Source: Micractinium sp. NFX-FRZ
Lineage: Eukaryota; Chlorophyta; Trebouxiophyceae; Chlorellales; Chlorellaceae
Assembly: GCA_029339195.1 (NCBI GenBank)
Contig: JAPTJF010000039.1
Span: 62,001 to 126,000, forward strand
Direction: 5' to 3'
Length of the DNA: 64,000 nucleotides
Part shown: one piece after another, positions 35,032 through 46,707 of the stretch
How positions within the stretch are numbered: the first letter of the stretch is position 1
Layout: the number at the start of each line of letters is the position of its first letter
Program-made: the position numbers and the translations under genes
Notes under the pieces: generated by a model
What the model was told of the DNA's origin: nothing
What the model saw: only the letters and a program-made list of their open reading frames with translations
Databases searched by the model: none

Positions 35032-38000
35032 TCACAGCAGAAGCGCGGCCGCTGCCGCCGCCAGCAGCGCACCCAGCATGGTCCGCGCCCGGCCCCCCGC
35101 CGCCCCCACTGCTCCGCTGGTAGACGACATGCAGCGCTCTTTTATGAGCACCTCGTCCTCCTTGCGCACAATGTAACGATCCCGGTTGCAGGCCAGGAAC
35201 TGTTCGAGGCAGGGAGGGATGGGGGGGGAAGGTCAGGGGTGAGGGAGCTGGGGAAGGGAGGCCTCCACGTTGGGGGATGAGGGGAGGGCAAGCAGATCAG
35301 GGGCAGCTGCAGCGGCAGTGGGGAGCGCATACCACCGGATAGCCAAGGCAAGCGACGACGATCACATACGTCTGCCCCCGGCCCCCGCCGGCCGCCGGCA
35401 TGCGCCCAGCGGCAGCACCCACCTGGGCGGTGGGGAAGTCGGGCGGGGAGCAGCCGACGTTGATGGAGTCGGGGCGCTGGTACACCCTGCACGGGTGAGG
35501 TCCAGGGAGGTGGTTTCAACCATCAGCCAGGGCGGGAGGGGAGGTAACCGGGGAATGTACGTACATGGCAGAGGTGCACATGACGTCAGCTTAGCCAGCA
35601 GGGCGCTTGCGCGGGGATGCGGGTTCCAAGGTGCTGCAGCTGTGCCCGCTCAGCTCCCCGAGGGCGATCCCTGTGCTCCCACCTGACCCAGTCGATCTTC
35701 ATCTGGGCCGGGAAGGGCAGGCGGTCGAACTCGATCTGCATGGAATCGGAGGTTTGCTAAAGTCAGCCCCACAGGCCGCGCCCCTCCTCACAGATCGAAG
35801 CTCGAACAGACCCAAGCATGCCAGGTCAGCTCCGCATCTGACCCACCACCAGCCATCAAGCAGGCCCCCTCCACTCACCTCTCCGAAGTTCTCGCTCATC
35901 CCCAAATTCAGGATGATATACCTGCAGGCATCCGATGCAACAGGAATCGACACATCACAGGAAAGTGATGATGGCTGCACGCCGCAGCTGCCAGGTGCCC
36001 CTGCCCCTCCGCACCCTGCATGCACCCCCACCCGCCTCACATGGGCTCCAGCGGTATGAGGCGCTCGCCCACAAAGGCACCTGCACGTGCGGAGGCATTT
36101 GATACCGGAGTCGGGCAATCCGAGGAAGAGATGGACGTCAGGTTCTCGGGCTCACTGAGAGCCCATCCCTCTCCCGCTGCTGGTGACTCCTGTCCTGCCA
36201 CTTGCGGCACTGGAGCAGCCAGCACTGGCAGCCACCCTCCCGGCCAAATTACGGTATCTACATCCGCCTCACCGCCCACCTGAGCCGTTGGTCTGCGCCA
36301 CCAGCGCCTGCTGGTTCACTTCGTACACAAACACGCCGTCCACGTACCAGCGGAGGTACTGCAGAAACAGCAACAGAGGGACACGGGGGTCCACTCAGTG
36401 ACAGCCCCATAACAACAGATGCAAAACTCAACCGCTCTGCTAGCTGCCCCGGCTTTCCTTCTTGGCACATGGCCAGCAGGACAGCAAGGACGCACGCCAC
36501 CGCGCATGCACATCCAGCGCAGCCTGGACTTTCCAACTCAGCCGCCAGCTCACCCACCAAGCTTGCAGGTGCTTGGTTCATCCAGCCCAGCCCACCTGGC
36601 CCGGCCGCCAGTCCACCCCCCAGGTGTGCATCGCCGTGTAGAACGATTCCGTGATGTCGGACAGCGCGCTCAGGCTGTCCTGGTACTGGTTGCCGGGCCT
36701 CCCCAGCTTGCCCTTCCACGGGTTGCGCCGCGTCCGGTAGGGGTCCACGTCAGCGCCTGGAGCGGAGACGAGGTGGAGCATGAGGGGTGCAGGTTGAGGG
36801 AAGAAGCCTGGCGCAAGGGGAAGTGGGAGAGAGTGGGCTGCCCTGTGGCGTGCATGCAAACAACCATTCCCCTCCCCATGCCGCCGCAACAGTGCCCTAC
36901 AGCACCGCCCCCCACCTGGGTACTGCAGGCCCCCATTGGCGGGCCCGCCCCACCAGTTGAGCCCCTCGGGCATGAGGGGAGCCATCTGCAGCGTCTGCGA
37001 GGCGTGCGCCGGCTGCGCGCCGCCGGGCGTGGTCCTGCGAGCCAGGACAGTTGGGAGGGAAGGAAGGAAGGGACTGGGGTCGCGAGCCACACAGCGACGG
37101 CGGCAGCAGGCAGGCAGGCACCAAACCCGAGCAAGCCACCGACCCCGCCCCAACCTGCGCAGCCAGCCCCGCCCTCCCGCTTACGCGATTTCAAAGGCGT
37201 CGAACTCGGGGGCGCCGCGCCCCTGCCCGGGGCGCATGCCCCACGCCGCCGTGCGGTTCACGCCGGGCGGGTCGGGGCAGGCGGTGATGAGCTGCGGGTC
37301 CAGACCGCTCCAGGGCTGCCTCTCGCTTCCCTCACACGAGCTGTACGAGTAGGGCCACATTCCTGAGGTGGACTTCATATAACCCGCACGCCCCAGGTTG
37401 CCCATCATCCAGAAGGCGGGCTGCACACAAGCAAGAGGCAGCGGGCGGGGTGTGGCAGCGGGTGAATGGCAGGACGGGGCAGTGTGGCGGGGCGGGAGGC
37501 TTGCCGGGAGACTGGCGGGCACATGGCAATTAAGGGGGGGAGGCAGGGGAACCAAGGTTGCCGGCAAGCTGCCACACCAACGTCTGCGTATTGGCGCTTC
37601 GTACCCAGAAACCGCTGGCAGATGGCAGGCCGGGCAGCTGGACGGCTGCCTCCACGTAACCGCCGGTGTAGCAAAACTTGTTCCAGCCGGTCATAAGCCT
37701 GCGGACGCATGGGAGCAGGAGTGTGGGGGCCAGGGGAGGTGGACAGGCAGCTGCTGGCAGCGGCAGCAGCTGGGGCCGGCAGCTGCTGGGAGCGGCTGCA
37801 GCTGGGCAAGAAGCAGCCCGCCGGGGGACTGCTGCCCCGCACATCCATGCCCCGCACACCCCAATACCACGCCTCCCCCAGCTGCCTTGCCCGCCTGCCT
37901 GTACGCCATGTCTCGTCCGGTGTTTCTTACCTGCCCCAGCCCCCTCTCACCTCCTCCAATCGCTGGGGCACCTCCCACACCGTACTGCCCCACCCCTGCT

Positions 38001-39297
38001 ACTCCACCCGTACTGCAAGCACGCCTCACCCGCTCTTGTACCGCTTGGTCACCTCCCACACCGTGCCGTCGGGCTGCTGCGTGATGCCCACCGCCCCCCG
38101 CTGGCTGTCCGGGATCTTCTGCATCGTGATCACGGCGGCACCCGCTGCAGCAGCACCCGGTGCCAAAAGCGTGTGTGTGTGTGTGCGTGTGCGGCAACGA
38201 AGGGAAAACGAGCTCCAGGGAAGCTGCTGAGGGGAGTTGTGCCCCTGTGAACCCGAAAGAGCTCGCTCGCAGTGCGAGCTAGAAGGCAGAGCAATATTCG
38301 TGCCACTCCCCATGCCGCACGCCACCAACCGCCCCGCCCCCGCTGCGCCCCGACGGCCCTGCCACCCACCCCACCCCACCGCTTCGCCTGCCCCACCTTG
38401 GGTGTCAACCTGCTCCGGCTTATAGACCTCCGTGTCGTTCGTGGGAAAGTAATAGAGGTCTTCAGCCGTCCACTTGCCGTCTTGCGCTGACACGCTGCAG
38501 CGACAGGCAGTGACAGGCAGCGACAGGTGGCGGGGGATTGGGGCTGCCAGCAGCATATTAGCGGCGCCGCTGCTGCCTTCTTCAAGGCTCTGTGCACTGA
38601 CCAATGCTGCCTGCGCCCTAACACACGCGACCCCCCCTCTAGCCATCCTTTCCACTAGCTGCAAACAGCAGCTGCCTTGAGGCAGGCCAAGTTGTTGTGA
38701 GGGCTGCCCACCCCCGCCCTGCCAGCCACCCCGCCTCCAGCCCCTCGCCCTGCCCCCAAACCTGAAGTCCCTGCTGCGCTGGTTGAACTCGTCGCTGAAG
38801 ACCAGCTGGTAGCTTGCGTCAAAGCCGTCTAGCCGCTTGGTGCAGGCATCAGAAGGCGTCTCCACATCCACCCACTCCTGCACGCCGATGCTGGTGGGTG
38901 ACGCCTCCAGCAGGCGTGCACGGCAGTCCTGTGCCACCGCCTGCGGCAGCAGCGCAGCGCCTGCGGACAGAGAGGGTGGGTGGGAAGGATGGGACAGAGA
39001 AGAGGGGGAGCAGGGGCGCGAGCCGAGTGCGGTCCGGCAGTGCTGCCGCCAGTGGCGGCTGCACGTGCGGGGCAGGGCGGCCAAGGTGAGGGAAGCTTCA
39101 GCGGGCGATGGCATCGCGACGGTTTGCACTCCCCGGCCTGCGTGCAGGCCGCAGGAAACGGACAGCCTGCACCGGCCACACGGTTGTTGGCGGGGAGTTG
39201 GGGGGCGGCGGCAAAGGCACGCCGCGCCTGTATACGATTGTAAAGAGCTGAATATCTCACCAAGAAGCGCCAGTGCTAGCAGAGTGAGTCTCCACAT
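35032..39297 (-). CDS. SKN1/KRE6-type glycoside hydrolase family 16 protein, secreted and probably GPI-anchored
   Basis: Fourteen exons in coding order: 39297-39261, 38960-38762, 38494-38397, 38144-38030, 37698-37605, 37420-37185, 37034-36916, 36756-36596, 36358-36280, 36080-36041, 35921-35879, 35735-35683, 35486-35423, 35199-35032; 501 residues, phases agree. A signal peptide (MWRLTLLALALLGGAALLPQ, then AVA|QD) opens the protein. FDASYQLVFSDEFNQ, GYVEAAVQLPG and PAFWMMGNLG follow. The GH16 catalytic signature ExDxxE appears as EFDAFEIA (about 252-259). Then come SFYTAMHTWGVDWRPGQYLR, PLEPMYIILNLGMSENFGE and MKIDWVRVYQRPDSINVGC, as in SKN1/KRE6 proteins that support beta-1,6-glucan synthesis in fungi (family knowledge). 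The C-terminus (SSTSGAVGAAGG, then a hydrophobic Leu/Ala tail to the stop) looks like a GPI-attachment signal. Substrate in this alga is unknown. Confidence 0.9.
37960..37990 (-). repeat. Echo of the GH16 exon 4 end
   Basis: Plus-strand cgctggggcacctcccacac followed by cgtactgcc matches 38042-38070 (cgcttggtcacctcccacac followed by cgtgccgtc), inside the exon that encodes GTVWEVTKRY. The echo lies in the following intron, about 80 nt away. Confidence 0.7.
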
Positions 39298-39948
39298 GTG
39301 GACAGATGTTGCGGCCGCGGCGCAGCCGCGTCACTCAAGCATATGAGCGCACTGAACGCAATGAACGAGATCGCTGTGTAACAGGTGGACGCCGGATGCT
39401 CTACACCTGCAGCGCATCCGCAGCCTGCCTTGGTGGAGGTGCCGCAGCGGCCTCAGCGTGCGCCGCACCCAGCCGCCACGGTACCTCTGCCTCCGGCCTT
39501 CACCCCGCCACCTGAATTCAACCCCCACCTGAATTCAACCCCCGCCACCTGAATTCACCCCGCCACCGCTCAGCATCGGTGCAGGGGGCCACCTGCCGCT
39601 GTCTGCTGCCGTCTGCCTGCAGGCAGGCGGTGCCCGAGGTACTTGCTTTCTGCCCGAGGCTCACAGTGTAGGCAGGAAGAACGTAAAGGTGAACTGAGAC
39701 TGGAAATTCAAATTTGCTCACCGCTGCTGATTCACTGGTGTTATGCAGCCCACCGGCAACAAAAGCCGGCCACTACGCTGGCGATGTATGCTGTGCACGT
39801 ACTCCCGCTGCTGCCCCGCTGCCATCATGAACAAGGCAGTGAACAAAGCATGCCTGCCCATCTGCAGACCAGATTCATTACAAATATTATAACATGAAAC
39901 AAAAGATGAAGGTTCAAGGGAGGCTGGTAGCCGGGCGGCCGCGTCGGG
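39298..39948. other. GH16 upstream region and SGNH 3' end
   Basis: Holds the promoter and 5' UTR of the GH16 gene (minus strand) and the 3' UTR of nothing on the plus strand. A short tandem of 'cacctgaattcaacccc' occurs at about 39508-39560 (three partial copies). No exon is supported. Confidence 0.45.
39878..39882 (-). terminator. TGTAA polyadenylation signal of the SGNH gene
   Basis: TTACA on the plus strand reads TGTAA on the minus strand, about 70 nt after the stop at 39949-39951 and in an AT-rich patch. Confidence 0.65.
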
Positions 39949-42900
39949 TCATCTCCTGTCATCCTCGCCCTCTTTCCCGCCGCCGCCCTCCTTGCCACCG
40001 CCATGCTTGCCGCCCTCTTTTCCGCCGCCTGCATTCGCGTTTGCTGCCACGTCCTCAAACTGCTGGGCGTACACGGACAGCCGGATGGGGAACTGCGTGA
40101 CCATCACCGCCGTCAGGGACACCTGCAGGGTGGTGGGAAAGGGTGAGGAAGGCAGGCATCCAGGTAGCGATTGATGCTGGAAGGAGCTGCGGGACTGGCT
40201 CACGGGTGCGACTGGCAGGGGCAGGCTGAGCTTCTGTTCTGCCCCTGCTGCCCCTGCTGCAGCCCTCCCCGCCCAGCTGGCCTGTCACCCACCCCACTGA
40301 GACCAGCCGCTCTTTCAGGGAATGGTGGAGCCCAGCCCACACAGCACTGGGTCGACAGCCCCAGCGGGGACGGAGGGAGCAAGCCGATAGGGGGTATAGA
40401 GACGGCGGTCGCGAGATGTGCCACTGGTGGCTGGGAGCGGAAGCAGGCTGAAGGCCACACAACACACCCAGCGCACCTTGTGCCCATCCGACTTGGCCAC
40501 CCCCGCCTCATCCAGGATTGTCACCCGGATCACGCACCGCTGGTGCTGAGACACCTGCAGTGCGCAGGGATGTTGCGTGGCAGCAAGGGGTGGCCGTGCG
40601 AGAGCCGTCAGTGCGCAAGTGTGGCAGCAGCAGCAGCAGCAAGGTGGGAGGCTAGGGCAGGCTGAGAGGGATCAGTGCTTGGGCATGGGAGCAGGAGCAT
40701 GGGAGGGCATGATGGAGAGGGATCAGTGCTCGGGTGTGGAGGGCTGCCGGGGCATCGCCAGCCCAGCAAAGGCTGCCGGGCTCCCAGCCCAGCCTTACCT
40801 GAGCAGTGCGGCGGTTTGGCAACGGTAGGCCACCCTCGCACCTTGCTGCCAGCCCATCATCCAGCCACTGCCGCGAGCAGAAGCCAAGGCATACCACCGC
40901 TTCCTTTTCCCTCACTTCCTTCCAGCACCCGCGTTCTCAAAGAGGAAAAGAAGGCATACTGCCTGCCTTCTATCCCCTCTCCCTCCCCCCCCACTCACCC
41001 TGAACATGTGGATCTGCTGCAGCGACACCTGGTCCTCCCAGGTGCTGTCAATCTTGGTGGGCCCGCATGTGCAGCCCGACCGGCACTCCACGCGCGCCAC
41101 ACCCATGTGCTGAGGGGGGGAGTGGGCGGGCAGGCGGGACCGAGGGGGGAGCAATGGGTGGGGGTGAAGGGAGGGTGCGGACGGGCAGACGGGTGGGCGG
41201 GGGCTACACGGAGGGAGTCTGGGCCTGCTCTCCTTTGCCATGCATTACACACACCCGGCGTCACGCCCTGGTGCACCGCTCGTCAGGCACACACATGGTG
41301 GGGCCAGTTGGCATAATGCGCGCCGAGAGTGCTGCCCCCCAGACCAACCAGCAAGCGGCCCGCCCGTGCACCTGGTAGCTGCGCAGGTAGCTGAGCCAGA
41401 TGTTGGCCTTGACCTTCTTGCCCTCCTTGTCCACCTTGACGCTCTTGCCGTCGGCACGCGTGTCCAGCACCAGCTCGGCCCAGTTGCCTGCGGACAGCGT
41501 GGCGAGGAGGTGTGGGTTTGATTGATGGGCGGGCGGGGGCGGCAGGTCGAGGCGGGGAGGACAGAGCTTGCCTGTGGGGGGCAAGCTGCCTGTGAGACAA
41601 GGGCCCCCAACCTCGGCTGTGGCAAGGCAGCCGGGTGGCTGCAGCAGGCCCGCCCACCCAGCCCCACGCAGTCCCCATTCATCTGCAGCCCCACTTTGCA
41701 GCCGCCAAGAGGAGACCCCTGTTGCAGCCCCACCCAGCCCCACAAGGGGACCCACCCACCAATGCCCAGCCCCGTCCAGCCCCACTTCTGCTCCACAAAG
41801 GATGGGGCGGTGGGGCGCTCGGGGCGCCAGGCGAAGCCGCTTTTGGAGGTGACCATGGGCTTAAACTCCTCCTGCGGTGCGGGACAAGGCAGGGCAGTAC
41901 GGGGAGTGAGACCCGGGCAGTACAGGTGGAATGTGCAGGCAGAGCAGCAGCGGGCGGGTGTGGAGCAGCAGTGCCCCCACCCACTCCCACACATGCACGC
42001 AAACACCACCATTGCCCCCACCCGCCCTCCACAGCCCCCACCCCCACCCAGAACACGCCCACAGTCTCCCCGTCCCTCCCGCCCCAATCTGGTCTCGCAC
42101 AGCGTGCTGGGCGGCTGTGTATTGCCAGAGCCATGGGCTGCTGCCTCACCCCCTGCTCTCCCGTAATTCCCCTCCCACCCCACCACCCACCCCAAACCCA
42201 CCTGCATCTTGCACAGCGTGGTGGGCGACTCTGTGTTGCCAGGGATCATGGGGGGCGGCACCCCCGCCAGCCGGTCGTCGTCCCGCCGGCTGACCTCCAG
42301 CACCCCCGCCTGCTCGGCAGCCTCCTCCGCCACCGCACGCAGCACGGGGCCCGCCAGCGCCTCGGCCATCATTGCGTGCCCACGGTCAGAGGGGTGCGTC
42401 CTGCAATCATGCGGCAAGATGGCGGTGTGGTAGGCTTCCTTCGCTTGCTTGGCTTCACTGATTGTTGAGCAGGGGTGGTGTATGCCATGAGTCCAGCACC
42501 ATGCCCCGATTGCCGGCGGTACTTTCCCGAGATGAGGGGAACGCAGGGCCGTTGATGGCCGGAGGGCCATAAACGGCCCTGCGCACCCCTCATCCCCCCT
42601 GCCAAGCCATGCAGTGCAGTGCGCGCACAGCGACAGGCAGGGCACCCCACGTGTCTGCCAGCAGCGCCTGCACCCCAAGCTTCACCCCCAAGTCCCCTCC
42701 CCCTCCCCCCTTCTGCCCCCCAACCTATTCATGGCAGCAGATGTAGCCCTCCTCCTGCACCGGCAACCTGCGGCACCCCATGTAGCACCCACTAGCAAGC
42801 GACCCCCCACCCCTCTGCACCCACCTGTCGTGGTAGTAGTAGTCCTCCTCCTCACCCGGCTGCGCACCCGGGATGGGGATGTCCAGCGGGGAGGTGTGCC

Positions 42901-45312
42901 CCAGCCCGCCGTTGTTCACCTTGTCAGGCTGCGGGGCAGGGAGGGAGGGAGGGAGGGAGGGAGGGAGGCGTGCCGGGTGGTGGGTAGCGGTGATGGGGCA
43001 GGGAGGGAGGGAGGGAGGGAGGGAGGTGATAGGGCAGGATGGGTGGCGATAAGGCAGGACAGGTGGTGATGAAGGTGGTGAGCATGGGGTAATGGTGGTG
43101 GTGTTGGTGGTGGTGGTGTGGAGCAAGGGGGTGGGCGGACGGCAGGTGGAGGCAGGCGATGTGGGAAGGTGACAACACGTGGGGAGCGTGTTGCATGGCC
43201 ACGCAAGCGCCGACGCGCACCTTGAACCCCTTCACCCCCGCTGCCATCAGTGGCCACAGCACGTTGCGCATCGACACGCTGGGCATGTCGTAGTACTGCA
43301 GGCGGAGGGCAGGCAGACGGGGCAGGCACCGCCAGGGCGTGAGTAAGCGCAGGCGGCCCTGTCGCACCCTCCGGCCCTTGGCCAGCTGTCATTGGACGTC
43401 ATTCAAACGCGTCATGATGCTGTCAATAGGGTGAACTGCGCCCCGCCCGTGCGGCAGTACAGCCGCCGCCCCCGCCTCCTTCTCCTGCAAGCAGCTGCGC
43501 CCCACCCCACCCCACCCAACACCCCCCCTAAACCGGCAGTCGCGCCCTGCCCCGCCCACCCCCGCCCCAACACACACACGTTTGCAAACACGGTGAGGTG
43601 TGCCTCCCCCATGCGGTAGTACAGCCCCCGGTCCACGCCGTCCCCGTAGGTGAACCACCACGAGTAGTGGTGCAGCAGGATGACGGCGGGGCTGCATGGG
43701 GGGCGGGTGAGAGAGGCTGTTGACATCAGTGGTTAGGCCGGGGGCAGGCACAGGAGGCGGGCTGGCATCCGGGGCGCAGGGTCCCAGAGGCGCGGTTGGC
43801 AGTGCAGCAGAATGGCGGCGCTTTGCTGGTGGGGCGAGGGGGCAGCGACACCTTTCAGGAGGCAACCCCGCGCCACCGTCTCACTCCCCGTGGCCCCCCC
43901 ACCACACTCCTCCCCACCCTGCCACCGCCTCACCCGTTTTTCAGCTTCAGCAGCTTGCGCAGCAGCTCCTCGAAGCCGCGGCGTGAGGGTGAGTCGTAGG
44001 GGTCGTCCTCCGGCTCGTTGTACGTGAACTCAACCACCACCTGCCCAGTGGCAGTACGGGGTGGCGAGGCGCACAAGCAGTGGTGAGAGGTGTGCTGGTA
44101 CATGTGCGCGTAAAGTAGGAACTGGTGGGGGTTAGCCTTCTGCTCGTCAAACGTCGGCTAACCCACAGCTTGAAGTTACGGCACACCGACACGTGCAACC
44201 TGTAAACACTCGTAAATCGACATGGGGAGCACGGGCAGCCTGCACTCCACCCCAACCGCATGCCCACCCTCTGTGCACCTAACTCCCCATCCCCCCAGGC
44301 ACCGCCAAGTCAGCCTCTGGCGGCGGCGCCAGCACCTCCACTCCCCTCAAGGCCGGCCTCGTCCCTGCCGCCCCCCCTAACATGCCCGCCAGGGTACAAT
44401 GGCGGCGGCACCAGCGCCTCCAATCCTCTTCCTCCCATCCCGCTACTGCCCCCTTTCCCCTCCCTTCCTCCCCCCCACACGCACCAGGTCTGCCTCTGGT
44501 GGCACCAGCGCCTCCACGCAGGCGGTGAAGATGCCAGAGCTGGTGCCCCCGATGCCCTTGTTGGCAAACACATGGCCCCTGCATGGGCGATCAACACAAC
44601 AACCAGCAACTCGGTGGCTGCGAGAGGGAGGGTGGTGTACGCATTACAGGCGCGGGCAGGAGGGCGTGGGCGCGGGTGGGTGTGCGGTGCCACGGCGGGA
44701 GCGAGCGGCGGCAGGTGGCAACAGCGCAGCACCGCCTGCGCTTGCCTGCCCACGCAGCGTCATACCCCCATGCTTGCTCCAGCCGCTGTGGGTGCTGGGT
44801 GGGTGCAGGCAGGCAGCCGTTCGACCACCCCCTCCACTCACTTGTGCGGGAAGGATGCGTTGAGGAGGGAGAAGAAGCGGTTGGCGTAGTTGAACTCCGC
44901 CTTGGAGGCGCCCAGGCCGCGGGTCACGCTGCCGCCCAGGGTGAACACCTGGCAGCGGGGAGGGCCGGGGATTGGGGGAGGGGCGGAGCGGGGCAGGAAT
45001 GTTGGTGCGGGCCCAGGCATGGCGCTTTGCACGAGCACACTGCTATGATGTTGTATTACATTGCATCCCGCCAGCAGCAAAGGGAGGCACGCAGGCGCCG
45101 CCTGAAGCGGGGGCATGGGCATCCCAGGGCGGCGGCACCACCCTGTGCCTGCTGCCAACTTGCTGCTGTCCTCCCCACATCTGCGGCAGTGCCCTGCATG
45201 CACCACCCACCCTGCTGCGCTCCTCCACCGCACACCCTGGACACTGCTCCACACAGCACCATGCGTCCATGCCCCTGCCCACATGAAGCAACCCCTGCCC
45301 CACATGCATGCT

Positions 45313-45345
<33 letters not shown>

Positions 45346-46326
45346 AATTCCCCCCAGCACCCCACCACAACCCACCTGAATGGGCTCCCCCCTGAGCAGC
45401 TTCTGCGCCACCCTGCGCATGCGCCTGCCTGTGCCGTAGTACGCCTCTGCCCGCTGCACCTCTTCATCGCTCAGGTATGCATCCCAGGGCAGCCGCTCCT
45501 GCAGGCGGGGGGACAGAGCAGCCACAAAGCGTGTGTGGAACAGTTCCCTGCTGCGCCTCCGCGTCGCTCAGGCATGCCTGCCAGGGCAGCCGCTCCTGCA
45601 GGCGGAGCGGGCAGAGCAGCCAGGGAGCAGGTGGATCCATTGTGGGTGCACCCACGTGTCACTCAGGGTATGCCTGCCAGGGCACTCAGCGCAACACACT
45701 GCTGCCGGCAGCGGTGCAATGAGTGCGTGCACAGCGCTGCACTGCGCTGTGTCCGCACGCGCACCCGCAGCTCCGGAATCGTCAGTAGCTGCGGCTGCTG
45801 CGGCGGCTTGGGGCAGGGTGTGGGTGTTGGGCACTTGGGTGCTGCTGCTGCCGCTGCGGCCGCCGCCTCTGATGCCGCCTCCTCTGATGCCGCTGCGTCC
45901 CGGAGTGCCGCCTGTGAGGGGACCCGCGACAGCACCGGCTGGCTCAGCCAGGGCAGCTGGGAGCGGCCTGCATGCCAGACACGCATCGCATGTGGTGCAT
46001 TCAGGGGCGGAAGAGAGCATAGCTGAATGAGCGCATGTAAGAACACCCTTGCTGCCTCTGCTGCTCCACTTTGCGGCAACCGCCGCCCGCCTGCGGTTGG
46101 CACGGGCGGGCAGCCCCCACACGCTGCAGGCCGCTGGCTCACCTTGCAGGCTAAATGACGAGGATCCCGCTGCTACGACTAGGGCGCCCACCACCGCGCC
46201 GAGCGTGAGCCACACGAGAGGCGACTGCAGTGCTGCGGAGGGCTTCCTGCTGCCCGTCGCGTTCACAACGGGAGAGTGCGGCATTGGCGCTCCTCCTGCT
46301 TGCACTGTCAATCTGTAAACTCCCAT
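39949..46326 (-). CDS. Membrane-anchored SGNH/GDSL-type hydrolase-like protein
   Basis: Exons in coding order: 46326-46143, about 45900-45765 (start uncertain), 45498-45376, 44948-44842, 44578-44485, 44040-43934, 43691-43580, 43295-43221, 42928-42825, 42400-42202, 41871-41760, 41487-41372, 41109-40999, 40554-40477, 40122-39949; about 610 residues. A short cytosolic N-terminus and one transmembrane segment (about 36-54, PLVWLTLGAVVGALVVAAG) suggest type II topology, followed by a Pro/Ala linker. The SGNH blocks are visible: LGGSVTRG with the nucleophile serine, NKGIGGTSSG, VVVEFTYNEPED, and THPSDRGH with the catalytic Asp and His. The C-terminal half (NIWLSYLRSYQ, VECRSGCTC, a Gly/Lys tail) is a separate domain I do not recognise. 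The exon 2 acceptor must lie within GCATCAG repeats for the phase to fit; this is the weak point of the model. Likely Golgi or wall ester chemistry (inference). Confidence 0.8.
42091..42137 (-). repeat. Echo of the SGNH exon 10 end
   Basis: Plus-strand ctcgcacagcgtgctgggcg ... attgccagagccatggg matches 42207-42252 (cttgcacagcgtggtgggcg ... ttgccagggatcatggg), the end of the exon containing the catalytic Asp-His block. The echo lies in the next intron, about 115 nt away. Confidence 0.75.
42938..43025. repeat. Two GGGA tetranucleotide arrays
   Basis: Two arrays of GGGA units (about 42940-42966 and 43001-43023) separated by a related segment, in an SGNH intron directly beside the splice acceptor of exon 9. 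The flanking text 'ggtg...gataggg/ggcagg' is itself repeated several times up to about 43075. Confidence 0.8.
43431..43470 (-). repeat. Echo of the SGNH exon 7 end
   Basis: Plus-strand gtgaactgcgccccgcccgt followed by gcggcagtacagccg matches 43592-43626 (gtgaggtgtgcctcccccat followed by gcggtagtacagccc), which encodes GLYYRMGEAHLT. It sits about 160 nt into the next intron. Confidence 0.7.
44307..44425 (-). repeat. Two echoes of the SGNH exon 5 donor region
   Basis: Plus-strand gcctctggcggcggcgccag followed by cacctcca (about 44312-44340) and ggcggcggcaccagcgcctc (about 44401-44420) both resemble the exon 5 end at 44490-44517 (gcctctggtggcaccagcgc followed by ctcc). The roughly 85-bp spacing suggests tandem duplication. 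Confidence 0.65.
45312..45344. repeat. AC microsatellite in an SGNH intron
   Basis: About fifteen consecutive CA/AC dinucleotides. Simple repeat only. Confidence 0.9.
45549..45690 (-). repeat. Two echoes of the SGNH exon 3 start
   Basis: On the minus strand the exon 3 start (CAGGAGCGGCTGCCCTGGGA ... CTGAGCGATGAAGAGG) is echoed upstream at 45603-45549 (CAGGAGCGGCTGCCCTGGCA ... CTGAGCGACGCGGAGG) and again, shorter, at about 45690-45657 (TGCCCTGGCAGGCATACCCT). The first echo keeps an acceptor and an open frame (ERLPWQACLSDAEAQQ against ERLPWDAYLSDEEVQR) but has no good donor. Confidence 0.85.
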
Positions 46327-46707
46327 GTAAGAGGCGGTGGGGCGCAAGGAACCCCCACCAGAACGCCGCGGTTGCTGCCTGGGCGTGCAGGCGCTCAACC
46401 GCCTCGCAGCCGCACCAGACAAACTTTAGGCTGAACTTCGCCGCAGAAACCCGGCAACGCAGCCTTGAAGGCTCTTTCCAGGTGTTGAATTGCCGCCAAC
46501 TCGCCGCCCGCTGGCGCCGTCTGCTCACACACAGCCCGTGCCTGCTCTTTAACATGGCTGCTGTGCAAAAGGCTACAGGGAGATTGCAGAATCAGTGCAC
46601 AAACATTGACAAATGCACGAAGGAACTGCAGGAAACTCAGTGCCGCTGCAGGCACCTGGTAAAACCCGGCCAGTGCAGCAAGCGTCGCCGCTCCGCCGCC
46701 GCCGCCA

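Noticed and set aside
41245..42678. 477-codon minus-strand frame taken as one exon
   Set aside because: It reads through introns of the SGNH gene; only the segments at 42400-42202, 41871-41760 and 41487-41372 are coding.
42938..43075. CRISPR-like or structured repeat array
   Set aside because: It is a GGGA microsatellite with slippage copies in a eukaryotic intron; no spacers.
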